A stretch of DNA of 64,000 bases from Siphonodentalium dalli (taxonomy: Eukaryota; Mollusca; Scaphopoda; Gadilida; Siphonodentaliidae). Shown piece after piece: positions 24,330-36,100 of the stretch. Each line of letters starts with the position of its first letter. Positions within the stretch are counted from its first letter, which is position 1. The stretch spans positions 214,347,982-214,411,981 of the forward strand of contig CP136063.1 in the NCBI GenBank assembly GCA_032622095.1. Reading direction: 5' to 3'. The notes beneath the pieces are model-generated. The model was not told where the DNA came from, ran no database searches, and was given only the letters and a program-made list of their open reading frames with translations. Both the position numbers and the translations under genes were made by a program.

Positions 24330-25345
24330 GTCACACCGCTATATTGTATGAACCCGCATCCATGTATGTTACCACACCATTATGATTATATATAGCTCGT
24401 GTTGGTGATCGGAATATAAGGTAAGTGCATAATATACAACAAACTATTAAACAGCTTCTCTGCATCGACCAGAACTAATTAACATAAATTAAGCCGCACA
24501 TGTGTTCAGTCGTATGGAATCAATTAGGTGACTCCTGAAAGAACTCTTAGCTGTAGAATGTTCAATCAGTATTTTGTGGGAAGTATAACTACCCAGATTT
24601 CATCATGGGAACTCATTTTCGTTCTAAAGTTTCGTGCTTTCACCAGAAAATGCACGATTTTGTCATCTATCCGCCCCACTAAAATCTATTCCATTTCTAG
24701 TCTATTACTTAGCCTATCGTATGCATTAGGCGAGGAGAGTCTATCCGACAGAGGTCGTTAGACGGGTTGAGATTTATCAGCCGTGTACATCTAATCAAGA
24801 TTTCCAGTCACCAAACCAAGCATAATCCCACAATTATACATGTAGCCGTGACGCATGCATAATGAATCAGGGCGCTAAATGTGTTCCGGAGTCGGGGAGC
24901 GAGTACACCATGTAATGCTAAAGGTGAAAGTAACTGAATAACTACCTTCACGTGATACATGCGACACGTTATTAAAGGATGACATCGTGTTTATTTGATT
25001 TGTACATCATATCTAAATAATTTAAACTGGTGAGTTAATGGTGGAATGGATATTTGTGAGTTGAAATAGATTTAACTAGCTGCTGCAGTTCTGGGTTTTT
25101 CCAGACCAAATTTGGCTGTGGAACAGCCATGTCATACAATTGGGTATATATTTTAAAAAGTAAACACATGACCTATGATTTTTCTTGCATTTTCGTGATC
25201 AACTGGTGTCAATCTAGCTGGGTAAACACAACTGGAATAGCCTGTAGGCTTCAATTCAGTGAATTCGGTCGAAACGATAACACTGTAACGTTAACACTGT
25301 CGCCTATGGGAAACCATTTAGTTCAGTGATTCCATAAGTACTTAC
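24330..25345. other. Non-coding interval
   Basis: No gene recognised. On the minus strand this would be the start of intron 1 of the GST copy whose first exon lies at 25,346-25,481. No second GST exon was found here. Confidence 0.4.
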
Positions 25346-25481
25346 TTGGTTTCCGGCTCGGCCAGTCCTTTTCTTTATTCAGTCGTTCATCTGTATACTT
25401 AATGTCTCCGGCAACACACACTAGTCTCATCAGCTCAGCTCTTCCGCGAGCCTCGAAATATGTTACCTTGTAGGTAGGCAT
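25346..25481 (-). CDS. Sigma-class GST exon 1, second locus (orphan)
   Basis: 136 nt encode MPTYKVTYFEARGRAELMRL onward to KDWPSRKP (45 codons plus 1 nt), then a consensus donor GTAAGT. This is the N-terminal thioredoxin-fold start of a sigma GST, with catalytic Tyr8 and Arg14 in place. It resembles exon 1 of the complete gene at 50,466-50,598 and uses the same splice phase. It lies downstream of the last exon of that gene (32,974), so it cannot belong to it. No exons 2-5 in minus orientation were recognised between here and the window start. Either intron 1 is longer than 25 kb or this is a detached, possibly dead, exon. The reading frame and donor are intact. It sits between inverted GA-rich repeat arms. 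Confidence 0.8.
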
Positions 25482-25759
25482 GGCTCAAGAATGTGAATCT
25501 CAGAGATATGAGCGAACAAACTTAACGTTCTTGTGTCACAGCCAGCGTTCAGTGGATGACCTGAATGAAGACGACCTTGTATGTCTACATGTCCATTTAT
25601 GCACACACATGTACAAACAGTGTGTGCTTTGTCATCGATCAGCTGATGTGAGGTGTTTGCGCAGTATCACATTAGTTGGTGCACATTGCAATACGGATAC
25701 CTTACTATGTGACGTAGCTCGATCCCTTATACAATGTACATGTACGTACTTAGCATCAT

Positions 25760-26682
25760 ATCAGCACGGGACTAACTTTAACCCGGATCCGGATCCGACC
25801 CACGCACATTTTTAAATTGCATAAATCACTATTATATGGAATATTCGCATTATATCACCTTTATCGGCTATAGCTATCTGTTTCACTGCCTCCGGTGCAT
25901 TTGTTCTTCATCCCGATGCCTTGTATTTTAAGGCGGATATCTCTAAATAATTGTCATTTAATTGGTAGGTTATTAGAAAATCTGTACGGAGTTATGTACA
26001 TATCTGAATGAGCGTAAAACATGTGTGCAGGACATATTAATTGATGCCCTACCTTCGAATCCTGGCTTTCCGTCGCCTTGATTCAGTTCCGGGAAGCGAA
26101 TCATGTTATTTTCGATTGATAATCTGGAACTCGAGTCATCTAAGGACACTGAAAAATGTTTATTAATTAGTTTGTCTTGTAATTCAGAGCTATGAGATAA
26201 AGGTATTAAGGTGCCTGTGCCTTGTATACACATCTATTAATAAACAACGAGTCCGCGTGCATCATGCCTGTACATCATCACCTCTCGCGCTCTCTCTCTT
26301 CTTTCTATCTCTCTCTCTCTCTCTTTCTTTCTTTCACGAGTCCCTGATCGAGCAGAGTGCAGATATACATACACATCGACTTGGTTCAAATCCGGGAATC
26401 GAATCCGGGTTATTCTCGATTGATAATCTGGGACTCGGTTCATCTAATGTCAAGTTGCTTATTGCTGAATCACAGCACATTGTGGGGTGGGTGATATCGT
26501 TTCTCTCGGACCCTCTTCTCTCGCTCTCTCTCGTTCTTTCTTTAGTCCCTGAACGTTCAGAGTGCAGATATACATACAAATCGACTTGGTTCAAATCCGA
26601 GAAGCTAATCCGGGCTATTCTCGATTGATAATCTGGGACTCGGGTCTTTGTCTCTCTCCTATATACTCTCCCCCTCTGTCTG

Positions 26683-26726
<44 letters not shown>

Positions 26727-27310
26727 CATTCTTTCATTATCCTCTGATCGTTCAGAGTGCAGACGTACGTACAAATCGCCTTGGTTCAGTCAATCGAGAA
26801 TAACCCTGATTTGTATAATGTACATCTGCACTCTGAACGATCAGGGACCAATTTTCAAACAAACTGCCTGTAAAAATTACAATTATTTAGAGATATCCGC
26901 TTTAAAATACAAGGCATCGGTGTCGAGCAAATGCGACGGATGCAATAAGAAAGAGCTTGACAGATACAGAGAGATAGTCATTGTTTATTGATAGGTATTT
27001 ATATAAGACCCAGACACCTTAATCCCTTTATCGCATAGCTCTCAACTACGAGACATACTAATTAATAAACATTGATCAGTGTCCTCAGATGTCCCGAGTT
27101 TCAGATGGTCAATCGAAAATAACCCGGATTCGACCCCCGAAACTGATTCAAGGCGACGGAAAGCCGGGACATACCTGATTTACCTATAAAATTACAATTA
27201 TTTAGAGATATCAGACTTAAAATAAAACGCATCGGGATGGACGAGGAAATGCGATGGAGGCAGTAAGAAACTCGTCAGAACTACCCGGAGTTATCACAAG
27301 TGAGAGATAG
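25760..27310. repeat. GA-linked subrepeats (right arm, mostly inverted)
   Basis: Reverse-oriented copies of the blocks seen at 20,936-21,720. GGATCCGGATCCGACCC lies at about 25,784. Copies of the CCCGGATTCG block occur near 26,090, 26,390, 26,600 and 26,790 with CT tracts at 26,284-26,335 and 26,683-26,722. One plus-oriented copy is near 27,120. A separate block containing TTATTTAGAGATATCCG occurs at about 25,925 (inverted), 26,885 and 27,190. Confidence 0.7.
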
Positions 27311-27315
27311 CGAGA

Positions 27316-27326
27316 AAGCGAGAGAG

Positions 27327-27413
<87 letters not shown>

Positions 27414-27433
27414 TAGATAGAGAGAGAGAGAGA
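27316..27433. repeat. (GA)n microsatellite
   Basis: About 118 bp of GA repeats at the left edge of the second duplicated copy, twice the length of its counterpart at 20,876-20,935. Confidence 0.9.
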
Positions 27434-30270
27434 GGGGCGAAATGCTATGAATCAACACCTTGACATAAGATCACCGAGTCCCATTAATCTAGAATAACCC
27501 GGATTCGCTTCCCGGAACTGAACCAAGGCCATTTATATTTACAGATCTGCACTCTGAACGATCAGGGGCTAATGAAAGAATGAGATAGGGGAGAGATATT
27601 TTTACTAGCAGGAGTTATCAAAAGTGAGAGAGAGCGAGATAGGAGGGACACAGAGAGCAACGATATCCCCCTCCCCAATATGCTATGAATTCAACACTAA
27701 TTACCTAGACATTAGGTGAACCGAGTCCCAGATTATCAATCGAAAATAACCCGGATTCTCTTCCCGGAACTGAACCAAGGCGATTTGTACGCACATCTGC
27801 ACTCTGAACCATCAGGGGATACTGAACGAATGAGAGAGGGAGAGAGAGAGACATACAGACATACAGAGGGGATAGAATGGGGGAGAGAGACAGAGACCCG
27901 AGTCTCAGATTATCGATCGAGAGTAACCCGGATTTGCAACTTAGGACCGGAATCAAGACGACGGGTATATGCACACGCTCTGCCTTTTGAATGATCATGC
28001 AATCGAAACAAATCACTTGTAAGAGCCAGTCCACTGCTTGCAACCATGCGAAGCCAGAATTCGTGGCTAGGACATCTAACTAGCTGATAAAGTCACATAC
28101 AACGGTGATATAATGCGAAAATGCCACATAATAGTGATTTAAAGAAAATTTAAAAAGTGGGTCGGATCCGAATCCGGAATCCGATAACGAGCACTTTTTC
28201 GGCCAAATTCGGGTCAAAGTGAGTCCATAGCAGCACGCATGGTGCATACTGACGTAACTTAATATGTTGCGTCGTGCACACCTCCCCTCCCCATCGTGGC
28301 AATTCTCTCCTGTGACGGTTTGAAGCCTGGCATGCTCGTTTTTGTTAACCCTTTCATGCCAGGAGCTGCGCTAACGATCATGTGCCATTGAATTATCCAA
28401 TATATGCGAGTCTCCCATCTGGAACCACTCATATATAGGAGAATGCACTGGCTTACACGGTCAAGATAAATATTGTTTGGCCAATGCATTAATTTATGTA
28501 TATGAGGCTCCCTATAGGAGACACGCATATATAAGATAATGCATTGGCACAAGGTTTTCGAAAAATTTCAGGAAGCTGCAGTCATGGAAGGGTTAACAGT
28601 ACATGTATATCCCGATCGGGTTCCGACGATCAAGGTAGGTCGCTATATACGTTAATGGCCAGATAACATTATATACAACGTATTCCATAGCATATACCGG
28701 TTGGAAGATTAACCAGAAATATATATTTTACCGAAATATGGAATAGCTGTGGCCTAGGATCGCACACCCAGAGAGATTCACCAAGACTTCCCCCATGTAC
28801 CCAGAATGCAAAATCCACAACAAAGTGATAGAGGTATTCCCATTCCATTCAGAATAATAGACTGGCAGTACACACCAGATCGAAATTAAGCACAGAACAC
28901 ACGTCAGTACATTGGCTAAAACATGTTCACATTTTGTTCGATTGGATAAGTTGATAATACAATATTATGGAGCTTCCTCTTTCAAATGATATATAATATG
29001 GAATATGTTGTATAATAATAGTGTGATCTGGGCATCTGAAAATTAAGGCCTTTAATGTCAAATAATGTATGAATAAGTACATGGTGGATGATGAATTGAA
29101 GGACAAGTTCTGAAAACATAGGTGAACCTCCTCTTCCTACAATACATATATATTCAAGTATAAATTAACAAGCTAAATATAACAGGCTTTGGTATGAGGG
29201 GCATGCGGTGTCACACATATTAGAGTGAAATTGGTTGAATCTGATTGTTAACCATTTCAGTGCCAGGGCCCTAATTTACAGTCTGTAAAATCGGCCCTAA
29301 ATATTTTTTTGGGTTGATTTTTTTTTGGGTATGCTTAAAGGCACGTGCGGCCTTAATTGTCGAAAATATTCATATTTGTTCCAAACACCGTAAACAGAAA
29401 AACACTAAAACGCATGCAGTTCCGTTCATATATACAATGACCATCGCGTAAACAGCATGTTATCATAAAGACCTACTATATTTTACCTAAGCAAGAGCCT
29501 GATTGTGTTACATAAGACAACACAATGCTACTGGCTAATCACACACAAATGGCATAAACGCTCTTTATTAGTCCCATATCAGGTATTCACCAACAAGGAA
29601 CGCTCTTTATGTTTACACTGGTAATATAAACAAACAACAGAAAAGTAACGTTTTATGCTTTTGTTTACATAACAATGGTCAAACAAATGACCATAACATA
29701 CTGTTTATGCGATATTTCTTATTTGTATACGGACAAAGTCTATCTACATTTTGATGTACTTTCTGTTTGTGGCGGTTTTTGACGGGTGGAGATATTTTCA
29801 CAGGATACCCACCACCAAGGCCAACCGTGTCTTTAAGCATGCTATAGCAAATTTAAAAACAAACTGGATAAAACCTTAGGGGCATGTTATAACTCAAAAC
29901 TATCACCAAGTATTCATAGCAATAATTTTGATGCCCATGAAAAACGTAAGATTCCCTGGCACTAAACCTACAAAATAAGTCTGTTAAAGAATATAAGAAA
30001 AAATTATTAAAATTGTAAAAAATAATAACAAATGATGAAAAATTGTTAGGCCAATGCATTCTCTTATATATGCGAGGCGACCTATGGTCGACTCGCGTAT
30101 ATAAGAGAGTGCATTGGCACAGGGTATATGGGTTGATACAAAAATCGGACCTGGCACTGAAAGGGTTAAAGAATCAGATAATGGTGATGGTGTGGGTACA
30201 CATATTACAGCATATTTGGATGGGGCATAACTATAAGAGGGTTATGAAATAGAAATTAGGAATGTTGTCA
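27375..30270 (+). repeat. ~2.9-kb direct duplication, copy 2
   Basis: Near-identical to 20,876-23,771 (offset 6,499). It contains second copies of the 244-bp MITE (28,349-28,592), the piggyBac-like MITE (29,252-30,165) and the nested 494-bp MITE (29,339-29,832). After GAATGTTGTCA at about 30,270 the sequence is unrelated to copy 1. Confidence 0.95.
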
Positions 30271-31205
30271 CGTTAGGAAAACAAATATGTAGGGAATGGA
30301 TCAATCGATTTTGGATTAAAATATGGGGCGATAATATGGGGTCCGTGGGGTCATGACAAGAGGTCAACCATTTGGAAGAGTTCACAGGAGCTCATTCGAG
30401 TAGTTTCTTTAGGAAATATTCAGGTAATAAAATATCAGCAAACATAGGCAGTTTGTTGAACTTATATTCTGAATAATTCACACCGATGAATAGAAATCAT
30501 TCTGCCTGTGTGTTGCTGTTCGTCTGATTATAATTATTGAACATCCCTCCAGATTAATACTAGATCAACCATTACACTATATATCTTTATAACAAATGGG
30601 AGAACCCATGTATTAAACAAATGGTTAAACTCCACCAGTTGTATTCACAATAAGGCGATATACTGTATGATGCCGTATGACCCGACGATGATGGGTGTCA
30701 CTTTAACGTGTGACGAAGGCCCTACTCGTGACATGCCGGTATACTTACACTTACACTCAAAGTGTTCTTGTGAACCTAGGTACATTTAATAACAGTTAAG
30801 TGAAATAACAATATTTATCAAGTACATTGAAAATAGATCAACTGTATTTTCTATTTCTCATTATTAATAACTCTCCAATAACGAAATTTAATCTATTGCT
30901 ACGTAAACATTACTGTTACAGTGACATTACCGATCAATGTCCAATTAGTCCAATACGTTACCAAAGTTTAATACAAACTTGACATTAAACATTGGAAAAG
31001 GTCAAAGCCTTGAATAATATTCTGAAAATAATATCTAGACTAAAATAGTTGAACTTATACTACTCGATTGAAATTACGTTACTGGTGAACTTTCAATAAT
31101 GAATATAAGAAGTTTATCTATTTCTCCAGTTTCGTCTTAGTTGTGATTTTTTTTCACAGACTGTTATATTTCTTGCACATTTTACCCACTGCGAAGGCCT
31201 TGTGT
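30271..31205. other. Non-coding interval
   Basis: No gene seen. From about 30,960 to 31,195 the text resembles 33,185-33,480 in GST intron 4 (shared GGTCAAAGC, TTGAACTTA and GAAGTTTATCTATTTCTCC), so an older duplication or a dispersed repeat links the two. Confidence 0.4.
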
Positions 31206-31213
31206 CTATTTAA

Positions 31214-31707
31214 AGGCACGTGCGGCCTTAATTGTCGAAAATATTCATATTTGTTCCAAACACCGTAAACAGAAAAACATTAAAACGCATACAGTTCCGT
31301 TCATATATACCATGACCATCGCGTAAACAGCATGTTATCATAAAGACCTACTATATTTTACCTAAGCAAGAGCCTGATTGTGTTACAGAAGACAGCACAA
31401 TGCTACTGGCTAATCACACACAAATGACATAAACGCTCTTTATTAGTTCCATATCAGGTATTCACCAACAAAGAACGCTCTTTATGTTTACCATCATAAT
31501 ATAAACAAACACCAGAAAAGTAACTTTTTATGCTTTTGTTTACATAACAATGGTCAAACATATGACCATAACATACTGTTTATGCGATTTTTTCATATTT
31601 GTATACGGACAAAGTCTATCTACATTTTTATGTTCTTTCTGTTTTTGGCGGTTTTGACGGGTGGAGAAATTTTCATAGGATACCCACCGCCAAGGCCAAC
31701 CGTGTCT
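31214..31707. mobile_element. 494-bp TTAA MITE, third copy
   Basis: TTAA at 31,210-31,213 and 31,708-31,711. Ends AGGCACGTGCGGCCTT and GGCCAACCGTGTCT as in the nested copies, with several substitutions. It stands alone here, which shows the element moves independently of the piggyBac-like MITE. Confidence 0.85.
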
Positions 31708-32074
31708 TTAACGGCTGTGATATTTTGACATGGGCGAGTGGTGGTTGGAATAGTGTGTCCGCACACTTAAATGTAGATCACATTCATTAATTTGAATCTT
31801 GGGGATTGTGATCGTTTTGAGATGAAACGGCACTCAATGCTATCACTCTGGTAAGTATTCCAATCTGTTAACTAATTTGAGGCTTGATAATTATAAATCG
31901 GTTTAATATTAATGGATTGAAAAAAATTATAAAATGGTGGGCGCAACATTATCATAGCAATAGCAACCACACAACTTCCCTGCGAAATGAATTTTCGGCT
32001 GAAGTCTGCTATGAATAATTGGATAATATATTGCATACCAAATATTATAAACGAGAAAAAGGATGTGCACAAAC

Positions 32075-32403
32075 GTAAATCACCAGCTTGTTCCAGCGAA
32101 AACCCGCACATAATATGTCTATAATATAACTTGTGATATGTAGATAATCTGCTTAGAATCGCCTCATTTTGAGTCGATAATTTTATGAAAATAAGAGATT
32201 TTTATTCACATTATCGACTCATAATGCGGCGAATCTAAGCAGATTATGTGCTGTCAATGAGACAAATAAGCCAACTGTGTTTTCAATGTGGCCGGCGCCA
32301 TAAAACGAAATAACAGATATATGAGTCCACTATCTCCACTATCACATTATTTACCTATTTCACATTATAGGTTGATTGTGTGCGTATTTGCGCGAGGATA
32401 TGT
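32075..32403. mobile_element. ~330-bp hairpin MITE, uninterrupted copy
   Basis: Imperfect terminal inverted repeats: left GCGAAAACCCGCACATAAT and right, reverse complemented, GCGCAAATACGCACACAAT. Inside, TAATCTGCTTAGAATCGCC...GAGTCGATAA near 32,140-32,185 pairs with TTATCGACTC...GCAGATTATG near 32,205-32,250. A second copy is split between 37,500-37,720 and 43,790-43,920 by a 6-kb insertion. This copy is the unoccupied comparison. Confidence 0.65.
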
Positions 32404-32771
32404 AGACACCACACATTCTTTTCGCCAAAAATCATAGTCATAGTCAAGACATGTCATAACATGGTAAAAATATAAACAAATATATATTTAAAATAATTAA
32501 GATTATCATTCTGTGGATTTCATTTACCATTCGTGGGCTTATAGCAAGGGGTTTTATTGATTGATTTTTTTTCTATACGCAACAAGTACTTTTGTAAGAC
32601 ATGTGGGTCGAGTATTTCCCAAATATATGAATCCATGGTTTTAATGGTGCGACTGTGAAACTGCGTCGTACTAACTAAAGCTTACTATAATCCCTGTCAG
32701 ATAGCATGAAGTGTGCGATATCAACGTATGGACATATGGACGTTAAAACTAGAGGTTGTTTTTTTCGGTAT

Positions 32772-32777
32772 TTTATT
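32772..32777 (-). terminator. Candidate polyadenylation signal of the GST gene
   Basis: AATAAA on the minus strand about 200 nt downstream of the GST stop codon at 32,974-32,976. It is the nearest canonical signal I see. Transcript data are absent. Confidence 0.5.
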
Positions 32778-32973
32778 CAGCATTTTGGACTCACATACAC
32801 CGAATAGTGGTCGCTCACTACAGATGGCATTCTTCGTCATCTTGCCATTCGCACATCTACTGAATGTCATAGCTTGGCGTATTATACTGACTTATTTACT
32901 GCGTGACTACTGACTACGTCAACTATACTATAGTTTTTCTAAACACAGTTTTGAAGAAAATCCCTCTTGCACA

Positions 32974-33138
32974 TTATCTTGGCGTTTCTGGTCTCTTGCC
33001 GAGCCACGATTTGACCTTTGGTAGAGATTTGACCATCCTCGTGTGTGCGGCGAGTTTCGGAAATGACTTCAGGGCGTCGGCGTTTACCAATACATGCTTG
33101 TCGCACCAATCGAAGACAGCCAAATCTGCCCACGTAAG
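32974..33138 (-). CDS. GSTS: GST gene exon 5 (terminal coding exon)
   Basis: 165 nt, preceded by a TTCCAG acceptor. Encodes LTWADLAVFDWCDKHVLV through KSWLGKRPETPR and a TAA stop. The TWAD segment caps helix 6 of the GST fold. The C-terminal RPxT ending is typical of sigma GSTs. Confidence 0.93.
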   Translation of the reverse strand, partial: LTWADLAVFDWCDKHVLVNADALKSFPKLAAHTRMVKSLPKVKSWLGKRPETPR

Positions 33139-36100
33139 CTGGAACATAAGAAGGTGGACACCGGTATGTATATACATTTAATCAGAATTCAACGGTAAAC
33201 ACTGAGAACGGTCAAAGCATTGAATTTTTTTTGGGAAAATCATATTCCGTTTAAAATATTTGAACTTACTACACGATTAGCGACATTTGTTTACAAATCA
33301 CTGTAACCGTTTTGTTAAAGCTACATAACAGTGGTTTAAACACGCGAATTGTTTTATTGGAGAACTATCAATACTTAACATTAGAACGAAGTTTATCTAT
33401 TTCTCCATGTTCTTCTTAGTTGTGATGTATTCACCGACTTATATATATTTTTGCACATTTACCAACTGTGAGTGAGTTGGGTTCCTTCAAATGTAGTTTT
33501 AGTACAAACCGAATAAATTGATATCATATCCGTTGTGATGGTTATGACATCGCGGCTACATTTAGAACTTACACATTATGTGATGAACCTAAACGTAGTC
33601 ATAACTATCCGTGAGTGTTGCGATACATCTCTAATCAGACAGACTCTAAGAATTCAACGTATATATCGGATGTATATAGGTATTGCACATTCATCGATTT
33701 TCTTCGGGTTTAAACTATGATCTCACAAAATACACCTCTACCGCAACCGCAGCACAAGCACAGGGATGAATATACTTACTCCACTTGCAATGAAGAAACC
33801 TGAGTTCTTTCCATATGTTTCGAGAAATTTCTCTAAAGCTTTCAATATTCCGGGAGCATACTCGTTGAAAGCAGTCAAATTCTTGGCCTGTAAAATATAT
33901 AAACACGTCAAATAAGTGTTTAAGTTGATTTTAGAGTTCGATGATTAATAACACAATAATCATATCAATCTGTTTTAGTATTCATATAGCTGTTTAACAG
34001 AGATATATTTCTCTTTGAACAGTTAACTATCGGCGTAAGCAGTTAGCTATATGTTTAAAGAGATACCTATCTGTGTCGATAACTGTTTTAAACAGTTTCA
34101 TGTCTGTTGTGAACACTTGGCTATCTGTTTTAAACACTTGGCTATCTGTTTTAAACACTTGGCTATCTGTTTTAAACACTTGGCTATCTGTTTTAAACGG
34201 ATACATTGGATAAATAGTTAGCTATCTGCATAAAACAATTGATTATTTTAAGTAGAGAGCTAACTGTTTAAACATATATATATGTACATAACTGGTTATA
34301 ACATATAGCTAGCTCTTTCCAAAAAATAGTTAATGTTTAAACATATATTTTACTATTTAAACAAATGATAAATTATTCAAAACATATACGATGAGATGTA
34401 CGAAGCTTGCGTATTATACACATGTGTATTCAGGGATACACATGCACGTAAAACTCGTTCGTTCTTTTGTAACGACAACACATTACCGGTGTATGCTCAT
34501 GTCTCGTTTTGGGCGATCCGACGTCCATATCAGTTGATAACACAATCATAGTCGTGTGATTAAAATACAGGGTCGATTTCATCGACTTATAAAAGGTCTG
34601 GGTAACTGTACCAGAAATCTGAACGCCGAAAGCGAAAAATAATGTTCAATATCCAATGAAATAGCGTCTATTTTCGCAATTGACCAATTGTCATTAAATT
34701 TCCACTACCCAACATCAACATCGATTCGGAAATAGAAACCATTCACCTCAATGCTAATATAACGCACAAGGTTTGCGCATGATGATCCTATCAAACAATC
34801 AAAACAATCCCAGCAAACAGTGGCCAGCCGCGATCAATGGCACAATACAAAAGTAGAGTATAATGCCCTAATTAATCGACTCCTTTAACCACAGCAGAAT
34901 TATGGGTAACTTTTAAGGATTTAGTCGGAAATATGGCTTGTTGCCATTCATCTGAAAGCTCTCGATGAATGGCAACAAGCCATATTTCCGAATAAATCCT
35001 GAAAAGTTACCCATAATTCTGCTGTGGCCCGAGAGCTTTCAGATGAATGGCAACAAGCCATATTTCCGACTAAATCCTGAAAAGTTACCCATAATTCTGC
35101 TGTGGTTAAAGGAGTCGATTAATTAGGGCATTACTGTAGTTATTCGCGTGCATGCATGTGCTTTGCTCGAGTATATTCCGTATAGATAAATGGGTGAGTT
35201 TAATAGTAAACTTCGTACATCTCGCCGCCGGTTAGCGGGCACATGTTGGTGATAACCGCAGCCTCATTCATCAAAGCATGCGTAAATGTTACACGTTATG
35301 TACAGTAATGCTCTAAATAATCGACTCCTTAACCAGTGAGAGCTTTCCGATGAATGGCAACAAGCCATATTTTCGACTAAATCCTGAAAAAAATGCCCAT
35401 AATTATGCTGTGGTTAAGGAGTCGAACTGAGAGCTTTCTGATGAATGGCAACAAGCCATATTTCCGACTAAATCCTGAAAAATTACCCATAATTCTGCTG
35501 TGGTTAAGGGGTCGATTATTTAGAGAATTACTGTATTCATGCAGATACTGAATCGTGTGATTATATTGAACATACCTTCTTCTCCGCGTCTTGCTCAAAC
35601 ATAAATGCAGCATATTTACTAATTAGATCAGCGACGGTGTCGGCTATTATGTTGGCTTGGAATTTCTCCAGATCAGTTTTCCCGGCTAAACCTGAAAATT
35701 TGATATGATATGATATGATATGATATATGCGATATTAATTAACATTGACTTATTTCTTCTCGTGGACATTTTATTGCAAAACATATGCGCAACAGCAACG
35801 CGATGCCTCCTATTGGATTGAGAGGACCGGAATCGGATGTGAGGTATGATGGCACTACGTGTATACTATTGAGACAAGGTAACACACTTTAATCCGTGCA
35901 GTTTTTATAATGATTTTGGTTACCAAAACCATATGTCCACGTTGTATCCGCCATACATTCAAATTAACCGTTGGTTGCACTATATACTCATTGGTGAGTA
36001 GTTCATTGGGCAATATGCAGATCATGGAACAGTTCTTTGTTTGTATTATCTTTTCGTCTAATAGAACATTCCAATATATATAAGCATTACTAAATACATG

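Noticed and set aside
26375-26400. B-box-like GGTTCAAATCC suggesting a tRNA-derived SINE
   Set aside because: No convincing A box or tRNA-like head upstream, and the motif lies within the GA-linked subrepeats in both orientations.
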